From positions 3,410,001 through 3,474,000 of the forward strand of contig CP173058.1 of assembly GCA_044772875.1 (NCBI GenBank): a DNA stretch of 64,000 bases. Direction: 5' to 3'. Within the stretch, counting starts at the first letter, position 1; every line of letters begins with the position of its first letter. The notes beneath the pieces were generated by a model. It saw only the letters and a program-made list of their open reading frames with translations. It searched no databases and was not told the origin of the DNA. Shown one piece after another: positions 8,766-17,030 of this stretch. The stretch is from Morganella morganii_D. Its GTDB lineage: Bacteria > Pseudomonadota > Gammaproteobacteria > Enterobacterales > Enterobacteriaceae. The position numbers and the translations under genes are program-made.

Positions 8766-8877
8766 GGTGCCAGTCCGTGAAGCATTAAGAATGCCGGCTT
8801 AAGCAGTAAAGACAGAATATGCCGGGATAGCTGAACGTGGTGTGGATAAGATCATAAACGCCGTTATTCCGGACATT
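8766..8877 (+). pseudogene. Decayed partial copy of the preceding gene's 3' end
   Basis: Bases 8812-8871 match 8571-8630 of the upstream gene at about 47 of 60 positions by hand alignment. Translated, TEYAGIAERGVDKIINAVI parallels TEYAGTVERGADKIKNAAI. The fragment has a stop codon at the equivalent of NAGISSS, no start and no end, so it cannot make a protein. It is the remnant of a tandem duplication or of a second related gene. Confidence 0.7.
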
Positions 8878-8916
8878 AACGATATCACTGATTATTCAAT
8901 GATATCGTTATTTTTT
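8878..8916 (+). terminator. Terminator between the unknown gene and metF
   Basis: A perfect 10-bp stem pairs aacgatatca (8878-8887) with tgatatcgtt (8900-8909), then a and six T residues. The orientation suits rightward transcription of the unknown gene or its remnant. It overlaps the metF stop region. Confidence 0.8.
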
Positions 8917-9814
8917 ATGCCACACAGGCCGCCGGGCGGACACCCAGGGTATGACAGATGGCGTAAGTCAGTTCCGCACGGTTCAGGGTATAGAAATGGA
9001 AATCTTTCACGCCTTCACGGCTGAGCAGTTTTACCATCTCCATTGCCACGGAAGCACCGACCAGTTTACGGGATTCCGGGTCATCATCCAGCCCTTCAAA
9101 CATGGTGCCCAGCCAGCCCGGGATGCGGACATTGGTCATTCCGGCAAAGCGCTGTAACTGTTTAAAGTTAGAGACCGGCAGAATACCCGGCACAATTTCC
9201 ACATCAATCCCAGCCGCCGCGCAACGGTCACGGAAACGCAGATAAGTGCTGACATCAAAGAAAAACTGCGTTATCGCGCGGTTAGCACCGGCATCAATTT
9301 TCTTTTTCAGGTTAATCAGATCCGCCTGCGCACTACGGGCTTCCGGATGCACTTCCGGGTAAGCCGCGACGGAAATATCAAAATCGGCGACTGATTTTAA
9401 CAAACCGACCAGGTCAGCGGCATACATATCCGGTTTACTGCTGTTATCCGGCAGGTCACCGCGCAGCGCCACAATATGGCGGATGCCGTTATCCCGGTAA
9501 TCTTTTGCGATGGTTCTCAGCTCATCGCGGGTAGCGTCGATACAGGTCAGATGCGGGACGGCAATCAGACCGGTTTTCTCTTTGATATTTTTAATCACCG
9601 AGTGAGTGCGATCCCGCTCGCCGGAGTTTGCCCCGTAAGTGACGGAGACAAATTTCGGTTTCAGTACACTGAGGCGTTCGATGGACTGCCACAGGATTTT
9701 TTCCATTTCCGGTGTGCCGGGCGGAAAGAATTCAAAGGACACGGCCACACGGCCGGCCAGTTCTGCCAGGTTCTGATTCAGTGCTTCGTGCTGGTCTATA
9801 TGTAAAAAACTCAT
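8915..9814 (-). CDS. metF: 5,10-Methylenetetrahydrofolate reductase
   Basis: FAD enzyme that makes 5-methyl-THF, the methyl donor for homocysteine methylation. The 299 residues (E. coli 296) align along the whole length. FEFFPP lies in the first barrel strand, with SVTYGANSGERDRT, HLTCIDAT, DISVAAYPEVHPEA and ITQFFFD following. The start ATG is at 9814, behind gggggcaga. Four met boxes upstream place it in the MetJ regulon. Separation from metL is unusual compared with E. coli. Confidence 0.97.
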   Translation of the reverse strand: MSFLHIDQHEALNQNLAELAGRVAVSFEFFPPGTPEMEKILWQSIERLSVLKPKFVSVTYGANSGERDRTHSVIKNIKEKTGLIAVPHLTCIDATRDELRTIAKDYRDNGIRHIVALRGDLPDNSSKPDMYAADLVGLLKSVADFDISVAAYPEVHPEARSAQADLINLKKKIDAGANRAITQFFFDVSTYLRFRDRCAAAGIDVEIVPGILPVSNFKQLQRFAGMTNVRIPGWLGTMFEGLDDDPESRKLVGASVAMEMVKLLSREGVKDFHFYTLNRAELTYAICHTLGVRPAACVA

Positions 9815-9848
9815 CTCTGCCCCCCGCAGTCATCCGTCCGTGGCGCAA

Positions 9849-9907
9849 ATACCCTTATTCATTCAAACTGCAGGTTCGTTGGCTGCATCCTGAATGACGT
9901 TGGGTAT
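9849..9907. repeat. Short palindromic intergenic repeat (MITE-like)
   Basis: A 59-bp element whose ends form an imperfect inverted repeat of about 17 bp: it starts ataccc...tcattca and ends tgaatga...gggtat. The interior contains ctgcag and ggctgca. The layout resembles an internally shortened form of the palindromic intergenic repeats with TACCC/GGGTA ends found in Yersinia, Serratia and Photorhabdus. It lies in the metF 5' region between the gene and its met boxes, so it may be transcribed as a leader hairpin. Confidence 0.55.
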
Positions 9908-9929
9908 ATATCCCGGCACGTGATTATTC

Positions 9930-9961
9930 GAATGTCTATACGTTTAGACGTCTGGATGTAG
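9930..9961. promoter_or_regulatory. Four tandem met boxes of metF
   Basis: Four contiguous 8-bp units: gaatgtct, atacgttt, agacgtct and ggatgtag. The third is a perfect MetJ consensus. The array should bind cooperatively packed MetJ dimers and repress metF. Confidence 0.85.
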
Positions 9962-10061
9962 ATTAAGGGATGAATTGGTTAAACGTCAACCACTAATTGT
10001 CACGATGATGGTGAGGGTTTCTCACGCATTGCATGAAAGATTGTCATGATGAGAGGATGCA

Positions 10062-10082
10062 GCGGACAGCCGGGCTGTCCGC
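10062..10082 (-). other. Strong GC hairpin downstream of argE
   Basis: A 10-bp stem pairs gcggacagcc with ggctgtccgc around one base, immediately after the argE stop. It has no T-run in the leftward direction, so it is not a canonical intrinsic terminator. It may stabilise the argE mRNA 3' end or assist termination. Confidence 0.4.
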
Positions 10083-10091
10083 AGAGGGAAA

Positions 10092-11252
10092 TTATTCCGG
10101 GGTTTTGCAGCAGAAATGGGTGACAAGCTGGGTCAGCAGCTCGCGGGTTGGTTCAATAAAGCGGGTTTCGAGAAACTCATCCGGCTGATGCGCCTGTTCA
10201 ATCGAGCCGGGGCCGAGCACCAGGGTCGGGCACAGATCCTGAATAAACGGTGCTTCGGTGCAGTAATTGACGGTCTGTGCTTTTTCGCCGAGCAGATTTT
10301 CAATCACACCGACCATTTTATGATCAGTCGGGCAGGCGTAACCCGGAATCGGTGCGTGCAGGGCTTCAATCGCCAGACGCCCCGGCCAGCGCTGCTTCAC
10401 CGGTTCCAGCGTGGTATTGAGCATGTCATCAATATCACTGAGGGTCATCCCCGGCAGCGGGCGGATATCCATATGTAATTCACAGCAGCCGCAGATACGG
10501 TTTGCCGCATCACCACCGTGAATATGACCGAAATTCATCGTCGGATACGGGATAACAAACGCCGGGTTATTGAATTTTTCTTTCAGCTCATTACGCAGTG
10601 ACATCAGATGAGTGATAGATTCATTCATCAGCTCAATCGCATTGACGCCGCGCTCCGGATCACTGGAATGGCCGGACTGGCCGGTGATACGGATAGCATT
10701 GGAGAGGTGGCCTTTGTGTGCCCGCACCGGTTGTAATGACGTCGGTTCGCCGATAATGGCAAATGACGGGCGGATTGCCGCATTGGCAGCAAAATAACGC
10801 GCCCCGGCCATGGTGGTCTCTTCATCTGCCGTGGCGAGGATATAGAGCGGGTGCTGCATATCTTTCACACTGATATCACGCAGCGCATCAAGGATAAAGG
10901 CGAAAAAGCCCTTCATGTCCGCTGTTCCCAGCCCGTACAGCCTGTTGTTCTGTTCTGTCAGGGTGAAGGGATCTTTACTCCAGCGCCCTTCATCAAACGG
11001 GACGGTATCTGTGTGGCCGCACAGCAACAGGCCGCCGTCACCATCTCCGAGGCTGGCGAGCAGATTGAATTTACCGCGTGTTTCCGGTACAGGTTGTACT
11101 TCGACATCAAACCCCAGGGTTTCAAACCAGGTCGCCAGCAGATTGATAACAGTTTCATTGCTTTGATCAGATTCCGCTTCCGTGGAACTGATGGAGGGCG
11201 CCGCGATGAGCTGACGATAAATCTCAATAAATGCAGGTAATTTAATATTCAC
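10092..11252 (-). CDS. argE: Acetylornithine deacetylase
   Basis: Metallopeptidase-family (M20) enzyme that hydrolyses N-acetylornithine to ornithine and acetate. It has 386 residues, near-identical in layout to E. coli ArgE (383). Metal and catalytic motifs are CGHTDTVPFD, the GLGTADMKGF segment, TADEETTMAG and IIGEPTSLQ. The dimerisation insert contains ITGQSGHSSDP. Start ATG at 11252. It is divergent from argC across a shared operator of two ARG boxes. Confidence 0.97.
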   Translation of the reverse strand: MNIKLPAFIEIYRQLIAAPSISSTEAESDQSNETVINLLATWFETLGFDVEVQPVPETRGKFNLLASLGDGDGGLLLCGHTDTVPFDEGRWSKDPFTLTEQNNRLYGLGTADMKGFFAFILDALRDISVKDMQHPLYILATADEETTMAGARYFAANAAIRPSFAIIGEPTSLQPVRAHKGHLSNAIRITGQSGHSSDPERGVNAIELMNESITHLMSLRNELKEKFNNPAFVIPYPTMNFGHIHGGDAANRICGCCELHMDIRPLPGMTLSDIDDMLNTTLEPVKQRWPGRLAIEALHAPIPGYACPTDHKMVGVIENLLGEKAQTVNYCTEAPFIQDLCPTLVLGPGSIEQAHQPDEFLETRFIEPTRELLTQLVTHFCCKTPE

Positions 11253-11277
11253 TGTTGACAGCCTTTAGTCATAATAG

Positions 11278-11316
11278 TATCAATATTCATGCAGTTTATA
11301 TGAATAAAAATACATT
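11278..11316. promoter_or_regulatory. Paired ARG boxes between argE and argC
   Basis: The 18-bp box at 11299-11316 (tatgaataaaaatacatt) has one mismatch to TNTGAATWWWWATTCANW. A weaker box at 11278-11295 has about three mismatches. They are separated by 3 bp, the standard spacing for an ArgR hexamer. The pair should repress argE leftward and argCBGH rightward with arginine as corepressor. Confidence 0.85.
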
Positions 11317-11349
11317 GTTTGTGTTTCAGGTACAAGGTGAAGATAACTT

Positions 11350-12360
11350 ATGTTGAAAACGCTGATTATCGGTGCCAGCGGATATACCGGAGCTGAACTC
11401 GCCGCTTATATCCAACGCCACCCGCAGACGGAGCTGGCCGGCCTGATGGTGTCTGCCAACAGTGCGGATGCCGGAAAATGTTTTTCGGATCTGCATCCGC
11501 AGTTCAGAGGTCTGGTGGATTTGCTGCTGGAGCCGCTGACAGACTCGGCCGCCGTGGCAAAAAACGCCGATGTGGTGTTCCTGGCAACTGCCCATGAAGT
11601 CAGCCATGACCTCGTCCCGGTTTTCCTCGCGGCAGGTTGCGTGGTATTTGATCTTTCAGGCGCTTACCGTGTTCAGCAGGATAATTTTTACCCACAATAC
11701 TACGGATTTGAACACAAACATACCGACTTATTGGCACTGGCCGTGTACGGGCTGGCGGAATGGCAGCATGACAAAATCCGCACCGCGCAGCTGGTTGCCG
11801 TGCCGGGTTGTTATCCGACGGTCTCCCAGCTGGCTCTGAAACCGCTGCTGGATAATAACTTACTTGATCTGACGCAGTGGCCGGTTATCAATGCCACCAG
11901 CGGCGTGAGTGGTGCGGGGCGTAAAGCCGCACTGAACAACAGTTTTTGTGAGGTGAGCCTGCAACCCTACGGGCTGTTTACTCACCGGCATCAGCCGGAA
12001 ATTGCCGCGCACCTCGGCACACCGGTGATTTTTACCCCGCATCTCGGTAATTTTAAGCGCGGGATCCTGGCAACTATCACCTGCAAACTGAAAAGCGGTG
12101 TGACCGCAGAACAGGTCAGAGCGGCATATCACAGCGCCTATGACGACAAACCGCTGGTGCGGGTGTATGACAGCGGTGTACCGGCACTGAACGCCGTTGC
12201 CGGCCAGCCGTTCTGCGATCTGGGCTTTGCCGTTCAGGGAGAGCATCTGATTGTGGCCGGAGCGGAGGATAACCTGCTCAAAGGTGCCGCCGCTCAGGCT
12301 GTGCAGTGCATGAATATTCGTTTTGGCTTTAATGAAACGCTGTCCCTGCTGCCACAGTAA
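11350..12360 (+). CDS. argC: N-acetyl-gamma-glutamyl-phosphate reductase
   Basis: Third step of arginine synthesis: NADPH reduction of acetylglutamyl phosphate to the semialdehyde. It has 336 residues (E. coli 334). The NADP loop GASGYTGAE is at residues 8-16 and the catalytic cysteine is C154 in VPGCYPT; THRHQPEI follows later. It is first in the argCBGH operon under the paired ARG boxes. The next gene begins 42 nt downstream. Confidence 0.97.
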   Translation: MLKTLIIGASGYTGAELAAYIQRHPQTELAGLMVSANSADAGKCFSDLHPQFRGLVDLLLEPLTDSAAVAKNADVVFLATAHEVSHDLVPVFLAAGCVVFDLSGAYRVQQDNFYPQYYGFEHKHTDLLALAVYGLAEWQHDKIRTAQLVAVPGCYPTVSQLALKPLLDNNLLDLTQWPVINATSGVSGAGRKAALNNSFCEVSLQPYGLFTHRHQPEIAAHLGTPVIFTPHLGNFKRGILATITCKLKSGVTAEQVRAAYHSAYDDKPLVRVYDSGVPALNAVAGQPFCDLGFAVQGEHLIVAGAEDNLLKGAAAQAVQCMNIRFGFNETLSLLPQ

Positions 12361-12402
12361 GCAGACAGCCCGGCTCACTCTTTTATCTGACGGAAAACGG
12401 AA

Positions 12403-13176
12403 ATGGAACCATTAGTCATCAAATTAGGCGGTGTATTACTGGACAGCGAAGAAGCCCTCGGGCGTTTATTCACCGCACTGGCGGCATACCGGGCGTCGAA
12501 TGAGCGCCGCATCGTCATTGTTCACGGCGGCGGCTGTGTGGTGGATGAACTGATGGCGAAATTACAGTTACCGGTGGTGAAAAAGCAGGGACTGCGGGTC
12601 ACCCCGGCGGATCAGATAGACATTATCACCGGAGCGCTGGCAGGCAGTGCCAACAAAACACTGCTGGCGTGGGCGGCCCGTTATCAGCTCAACGGTACCG
12701 GCTTGTGTCTCGGGGATGGTCAGAGTGTGAAAGTCACGCAATTAAATGACGAACTGGGTCATGTCGGCAAAGCCGCCCCGGGCAACCCGGTACTGCTGAA
12801 TCTGTTACTGAATAACGGCTTTCTGCCGGTCATCAGCTCCATCGGTATCACAGAAGACGGGCTGCTGATGAATGTGAATGCGGATCAGGCAGCTACCGCC
12901 ATTGCGGAAACGCTGGGCGCGGATCTGGTACTGCTGTCGGATGTCAGCGGCATCCTGGACGGCAAAGGACAGAAAATCAAAGTGCTCGGCGGTATACATG
13001 CACAAAAACTGATCGACGACGGCATTATCACAGACGGCATGATTGTGAAGGTCAATGCGGCGCTGGAAGCTGCTGCCACACTGGGGCGTCCGGTGGATAT
13101 CGCCTCCTGGCGTCATGCCGATCAGCTGCATTTATTATTTGATGGCGAAGCCATCGGCACGCGTATTTCCGCGTAA
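12403..13176 (+). CDS. argB: Acetylglutamate kinase
   Basis: Phosphorylates N-acetylglutamate, the second arginine step. It has 257 residues, the length of the short, arginine-insensitive enterobacterial enzymes. Visible motifs are KLGGVLLDSE at the N-terminus, IVHGGG, the substrate region NVNADQAA and DVSGILDGKGQ. Start ATG at 12403 behind acggaa. Confidence 0.97.
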   Translation: MEPLVIKLGGVLLDSEEALGRLFTALAAYRASNERRIVIVHGGGCVVDELMAKLQLPVVKKQGLRVTPADQIDIITGALAGSANKTLLAWAARYQLNGTGLCLGDGQSVKVTQLNDELGHVGKAAPGNPVLLNLLLNNGFLPVISSIGITEDGLLMNVNADQAATAIAETLGADLVLLSDVSGILDGKGQKIKVLGGIHAQKLIDDGIITDGMIVKVNAALEAAATLGRPVDIASWRHADQLHLLFDGEAIGTRISA

Positions 13177-13245
13177 TCCGGATTATCAGCACATTGGCAG
13201 AATCACTCCGCAGCGGCGGATAACATTTACTGAAAGGACAGGGTT

Positions 13246-14469
13246 ATGACAGAGGCAAAAAAAACAGGCATTAAAAAAATCGTACTGGCTTACTCCGGCG
13301 GTCTGGATACATCGGCGATTATTCCGTGGCTGAAAGAGCACTATGATAACTGCGAAGTGGTGGCATTTGTCGCCAATATCGGCCAGAGCGCGGAAGATCT
13401 CGACGGTGTCGAGCAGAAAGCACTGAACTCCGGCGCATCTTCCTGCTATGTCGTCGATCTGCGCGAAGAATTTATCAAAGATTTTGTCTATCCGGTGCTG
13501 AAAAGCGGTGCACTGTATGAAGGCAAATATCTTTTGGGCACCTCTATGGCACGGCCGATTATCGCCAAAGCACAGGTGGAGCTGGCACTGAAAGTCGGTG
13601 CGGATGCTCTGGCACACGGTGCGACCGGCAAAGGGAATGACCAGGTGCGCTTTGAGGGAACCTACACCGCCCTGGCACCACAGCTGAAAGTGATCGCACC
13701 GTGGCGTGAGTGGGATCTGCGTTCCCGTGAGGCGCTGCTGGATTACCTGAAAGTCCGTAATATCCCGACTACCGCATCCCCGGAAAAAATCTACAGCCGT
13801 GATGAAAACGCATGGCATATCTCCACCGAAGGCGGCGTGCTGGAAAGTCCGTGGAATCAGTCCAATGCCGATTGCTGGGTGTGGACAGCCGACCCGCAGG
13901 ATGCACCGGATCAGCCGGAGCTGGTCACTGTCACCATCAACGCCGGTGAAGTGACCGGTGTGAACGGCAAAGCATTATCACCATATAACTGTCTGAATGC
14001 ACTGAATGAACTGGGTGTGAAACACGGTATCGGCCGGATCGATATTGTGGAAAACCGGCTGGTAGGGATGAAATCCCGCGGCTGTTATGAAACCCCGGGG
14101 GGCACCATTATGATGGCGGCACTGCGCGGACTGGAAGAGATCATCCTCGATCGTGACAGCTTCAAATGGCGTCAGCAGATTGGTCTGGAAATGTCCTATG
14201 TGGTGTATGACGGCCGCTGGTTTGCCCCGCTGCGTAAATCCATTCAGGCTGCGGCAGATTCCTTGGCGGAAGAGGTCAGCGGGGAAGTGGTGCTGAAACT
14301 CTATAAAGGACAGGTCACGGCGATTCAGAAACAATCTGCTAACAGCCTCTATTCCGAAGAGTTCGCCACCTTCGGCGAAGACGATGTGTATGACCACAGC
14401 CATGCGGGCGGCTTTATCCGCCTGTATTCACTCTCCTCACGGATCCGTGCGCTGAAAGCACAGAAATAA
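13246..14469 (+). CDS. argG: Argininosuccinate synthase
   Basis: ATP-dependent joining of citrulline and aspartate. It has 407 residues, so it belongs to the shorter class (about 400) rather than the 447-residue E. coli type. The PP-loop SGGLDTS is at 17-23; YEGKYLLGTSMARP and GATGKGNDQVRFE follow. In E. coli argG is unlinked; here it sits between argB and argH as in several other Enterobacterales. Start ATG behind gaaaggaca. Confidence 0.97.
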   Translation: MTEAKKTGIKKIVLAYSGGLDTSAIIPWLKEHYDNCEVVAFVANIGQSAEDLDGVEQKALNSGASSCYVVDLREEFIKDFVYPVLKSGALYEGKYLLGTSMARPIIAKAQVELALKVGADALAHGATGKGNDQVRFEGTYTALAPQLKVIAPWREWDLRSREALLDYLKVRNIPTTASPEKIYSRDENAWHISTEGGVLESPWNQSNADCWVWTADPQDAPDQPELVTVTINAGEVTGVNGKALSPYNCLNALNELGVKHGIGRIDIVENRLVGMKSRGCYETPGGTIMMAALRGLEEIILDRDSFKWRQQIGLEMSYVVYDGRWFAPLRKSIQAAADSLAEEVSGEVVLKLYKGQVTAIQKQSANSLYSEEFATFGEDDVYDHSHAGGFIRLYSLSSRIRALKAQK

Positions 14470-14551
14470 CCGGCAGGAGACAGGGATATTATGCACAGGG
14501 ACGTGCATCAGACTGATTTATCATTAAAAAACAGAAAGAAAGGGATAAAGT

Positions 14552-15931
14552 ATGGCACTGTGGGGCGGACGCTTCAGTCAGGAAGCAGATCAACGGTTCA
14601 AACAATTCAATGACTCGCTGAGATTCGATTACCGTCTGGCGGAGCAGGATATCACCGGCTCTGTGGCCTGGTCGAAAGCACTGGTGACTGTCAATGTACT
14701 GACTGCACAGGAGCAGGCGGAACTGGAGCAGGCACTGAATGAGCTGCTGGCGGAAGTGCAGGCCGACCCGCGTGCTATTCTGCGCAGTGATGCGGAAGAT
14801 ATTCACAGCTGGGTGGAAGGTAAACTTATCGGCAAGGTCGGGGATCTGGGTAAAAAACTCCACACCGGACGCAGCCGTAACGACCAGGTGGCCACTGATT
14901 TAAAACTGTGGTGCAAAGATGCGGTCAGGCAGATCCTCGCGGCATTACAGGAATTACAGCAGGCGTTGGTGCTGACGGCAGAGCAGAATCAGGATGCGGT
15001 GATGCCGGGTTACACGCACTTACAGCGGGCGCAGCCGGTAACATTCGCCCACTGGTGCCTGGCATACAGTGAAATGCTGGCACGGGATGAAAGCCGTGTC
15101 CGCGATGCTCTGGCGCGCTTTGATTACAGCCCGCTCGGCTCGGGCGCACTGGCAGGAACAGCGTATGCGGTCGACCGGGAACAACTGGCCGGCTGGTTAG
15201 GGTTTGCGGGCGCGACCCGTAACAGTCTCGACAGTGTTTCTGACCGCGACCATGTGCTGGAACTGCTCAGTGATGCCGCAATCAGCATGGTGCATCTCTC
15301 CCGTTTTGCCGAAGATATGATTTTCTTCAACAGCGGCGAAGCGGCATTTATTGAATTATCTGATCGTGTCACCTCCGGTTCCTCCCTGATGCCGCAGAAA
15401 AAAAACCCGGATGCCCTTGAGCTTATCCGCGGTAAATGCGGCCGGGTGCAGGGCGCGCTGACCGGCATGATGATGACCCTCAAAGGGCTGCCGCTCGCCT
15501 ATAACAAAGATATGCAGGAAGATAAAGAAGGGCTGTTTGATGCACTCGACAGCTGGCTCGATTGCCTGCATATGGCGGCACTGGTGCTGGAAGGCATTCA
15601 GGTAAAACGCCTGCGCTGTGAGGAAGCGGCCAAACAGGGCTATGCCAACGCGACAGAGCTGGCGGATTACCTGGTGGCAAAAGGTGTTCCGTTCCGCGAG
15701 GCGCATCATATTGTCGGCGAAGTGGTGGTCGGCGCGATAGCAAAAGGTGTGGCACTGGAAGAAATGCCGCTGACAGAATTGCAGGAATTCAGCCCGGTGA
15801 TTGCCCCGGATGTGTATGGCATCCTGTCACTTCAGTCCTGCCTGGAAAAACGCTGTGCAAAAGGCGGTGTTTCACCGGAGCAGGTGGCAGCGGCTGTCAG
15901 TGAGGCCAAAATCAGGCTGAAGCTGGTGTAA
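14552..15931 (+). CDS. argH: Argininosuccinate lyase
   Basis: Cleaves argininosuccinate to arginine and fumarate, the last step. It has 459 residues (E. coli 457). The fumarase/aspartase signature GSSLMPQKKNPD is near residue 280, with HTGRSRNDQ and TPG-like MPGYTHLQRAQP earlier. Start ATG behind aagaaaggga. A terminator follows. Confidence 0.97.
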   Translation: MALWGGRFSQEADQRFKQFNDSLRFDYRLAEQDITGSVAWSKALVTVNVLTAQEQAELEQALNELLAEVQADPRAILRSDAEDIHSWVEGKLIGKVGDLGKKLHTGRSRNDQVATDLKLWCKDAVRQILAALQELQQALVLTAEQNQDAVMPGYTHLQRAQPVTFAHWCLAYSEMLARDESRVRDALARFDYSPLGSGALAGTAYAVDREQLAGWLGFAGATRNSLDSVSDRDHVLELLSDAAISMVHLSRFAEDMIFFNSGEAAFIELSDRVTSGSSLMPQKKNPDALELIRGKCGRVQGALTGMMMTLKGLPLAYNKDMQEDKEGLFDALDSWLDCLHMAALVLEGIQVKRLRCEEAAKQGYANATELADYLVAKGVPFREAHHIVGEVVVGAIAKGVALEEMPLTELQEFSPVIAPDVYGILSLQSCLEKRCAKGGVSPEQVAAAVSEAKIRLKLV

Positions 15932-15945
15932 TGTAGTAAATTGTC

Positions 15946-15987
15946 CCCGGATCACCTTGTGTTATCCGTGATCCGGGAGGCTTTTCT
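15946..15987 (+). terminator. argH terminator
   Basis: A perfect 10-bp stem pairs cccggatcac (15946-15955) with gtgatccggg (15968-15977), followed by a short T-rich tail (aggcttttct). It overlaps the end of the small gene on the other strand. Confidence 0.65.
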
Positions 15988-16174
15988 GTCCCTGAGCAAA
16001 TCCTCTTTCGACCCTGTTTTCATCGGCCGCAACTGACCGTCCGGAAACAATCCCGGCCAGTGCCGGGTAATCATCCTCCGGTGCCTCAATAATATTCATC
16101 CGTTTCTTCATTTTCCCCGATTCTGTTTTAGGTTTCCTGTTCAGTCTGAGAGCGGGATGGGGGGTATCATTCAT
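15962..16174 (-). CDS. Small hypothetical protein
   Basis: A 70-residue frame starting MNDTPHPALRLNRKP and ending GQKSLPDHG. It is charged, with no membrane segment. The start at 16174 is behind an acceptable ribosome site (aggaacctgta on the coding strand); a further start at 16201 would add nine residues. Not recognised. The 3' end overlaps the argH terminator stem, which is a mild argument against it. It could be a real small gene or chance. Confidence 0.35.
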   Translation of the reverse strand: MNDTPHPALRLNRKPKTESGKMKKRMNIIEAPEDDYPALAGIVSGRSVAADENRVERGFAQGQKSLPDHG

Positions 16175-16201
16175 TACAGGTTCCTGCCGGAATACTTTCA
16201 C

Positions 16202-16978
16202 ATTAACGTATCTGTTGTACTTACACTAAGCATACAGGGAAATCATCATCACAATGAACACAAATAGTAACCCTACTGATGGTAATATTCCGATAATGAG
16301 GCTGAATTCAATACCATTATCTATTGGTAATTCACAGATGCTGGTAACACCATCATGCAATAGTGATCCATAATCTGAAGCTGTAAATATTTTTATTATT
16401 AATAATTAAATCAAGGTGTAGATTATCAATAGTAATTTCATGTTTACTCCATTTATTTTATTTCAAGTAGTGCTTTTACTTTATTTCTGTTTCTCAGCAT
16501 CGTTCTTCTGTATGAAGTATATACCCTTGAGTTGTAATCACGTGTGTGTATCTGCGTTGCATAAATCCATTAAATCTGACATTTAAAATCCTTTTATTTA
16601 AAACATATTTACTTAGTGAAACTGCTTGTTTGCTTTATATAATTAAGAACATTATGTTTTTTAGCATAGTGTTTTTTAGAGACAGCTGAAATTGTTTATC
16701 TAAAAACGGTGATATCAGTTAAAAAATGGCATATCAGTGCTACGTATCTTCAATTAATACGGTATTGTCAGAGGTACTATTGCATAGAATAAATTCTCTC
16801 CATCAGGGTTTTAATTTCTCACTGTCAGATTACAGGCCGAAAGCGTTGTTCACCAGACGCATTTTCTTACCGGTTGATGCGGAACGACGATGTAAAAGTA
16901 TATGCATACCGGTAACGCCACAGATTTTCTGTGTATTTCCGGACTGCGATTTAAGCTCGACTAACAAGGCAGTTGCGT
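16202..16978. other. AT-rich gap before oxyR
   Basis: About 780 bp with much lower G+C than the flanks and no recognisable gene. A 39-codon frame begins at 16254 and an 85-codon frame at 16726, but neither has a good ribosome site or familiar sequence. In E. coli the OxyS RNA lies divergent from oxyR at this place; I looked on the minus strand and found nothing resembling it. It may be decayed foreign DNA. Confidence 0.5.
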
Positions 16979-17007
16979 TATGATAGTTATCAATTGATTT
17001 TGTCTAT
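16979..17007. promoter_or_regulatory. Possible oxyR promoter and OxyR site
   Basis: A TATGAT at 16979 could be the -10 element. ATAG at 16983 and CTAT at 17004 give half-site-like elements of the OxyR recognition pattern, at the position where E. coli OxyR represses its own gene. The match is loose. Confidence 0.3.
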
Positions 17008-17030
17008 TAATCGCAGACGGAGACACAGGC

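Noticed and set aside
16254..16373. A 39-codon frame in the AT-rich gap
   Set aside because: The ribosome site is too far away and the sequence is not recognisable; chance is likely in AT-rich DNA.
16726..16983. An 85-codon plus-strand frame before oxyR
   Set aside because: No ribosome site, low-complexity start, and it overlaps the likely oxyR promoter.
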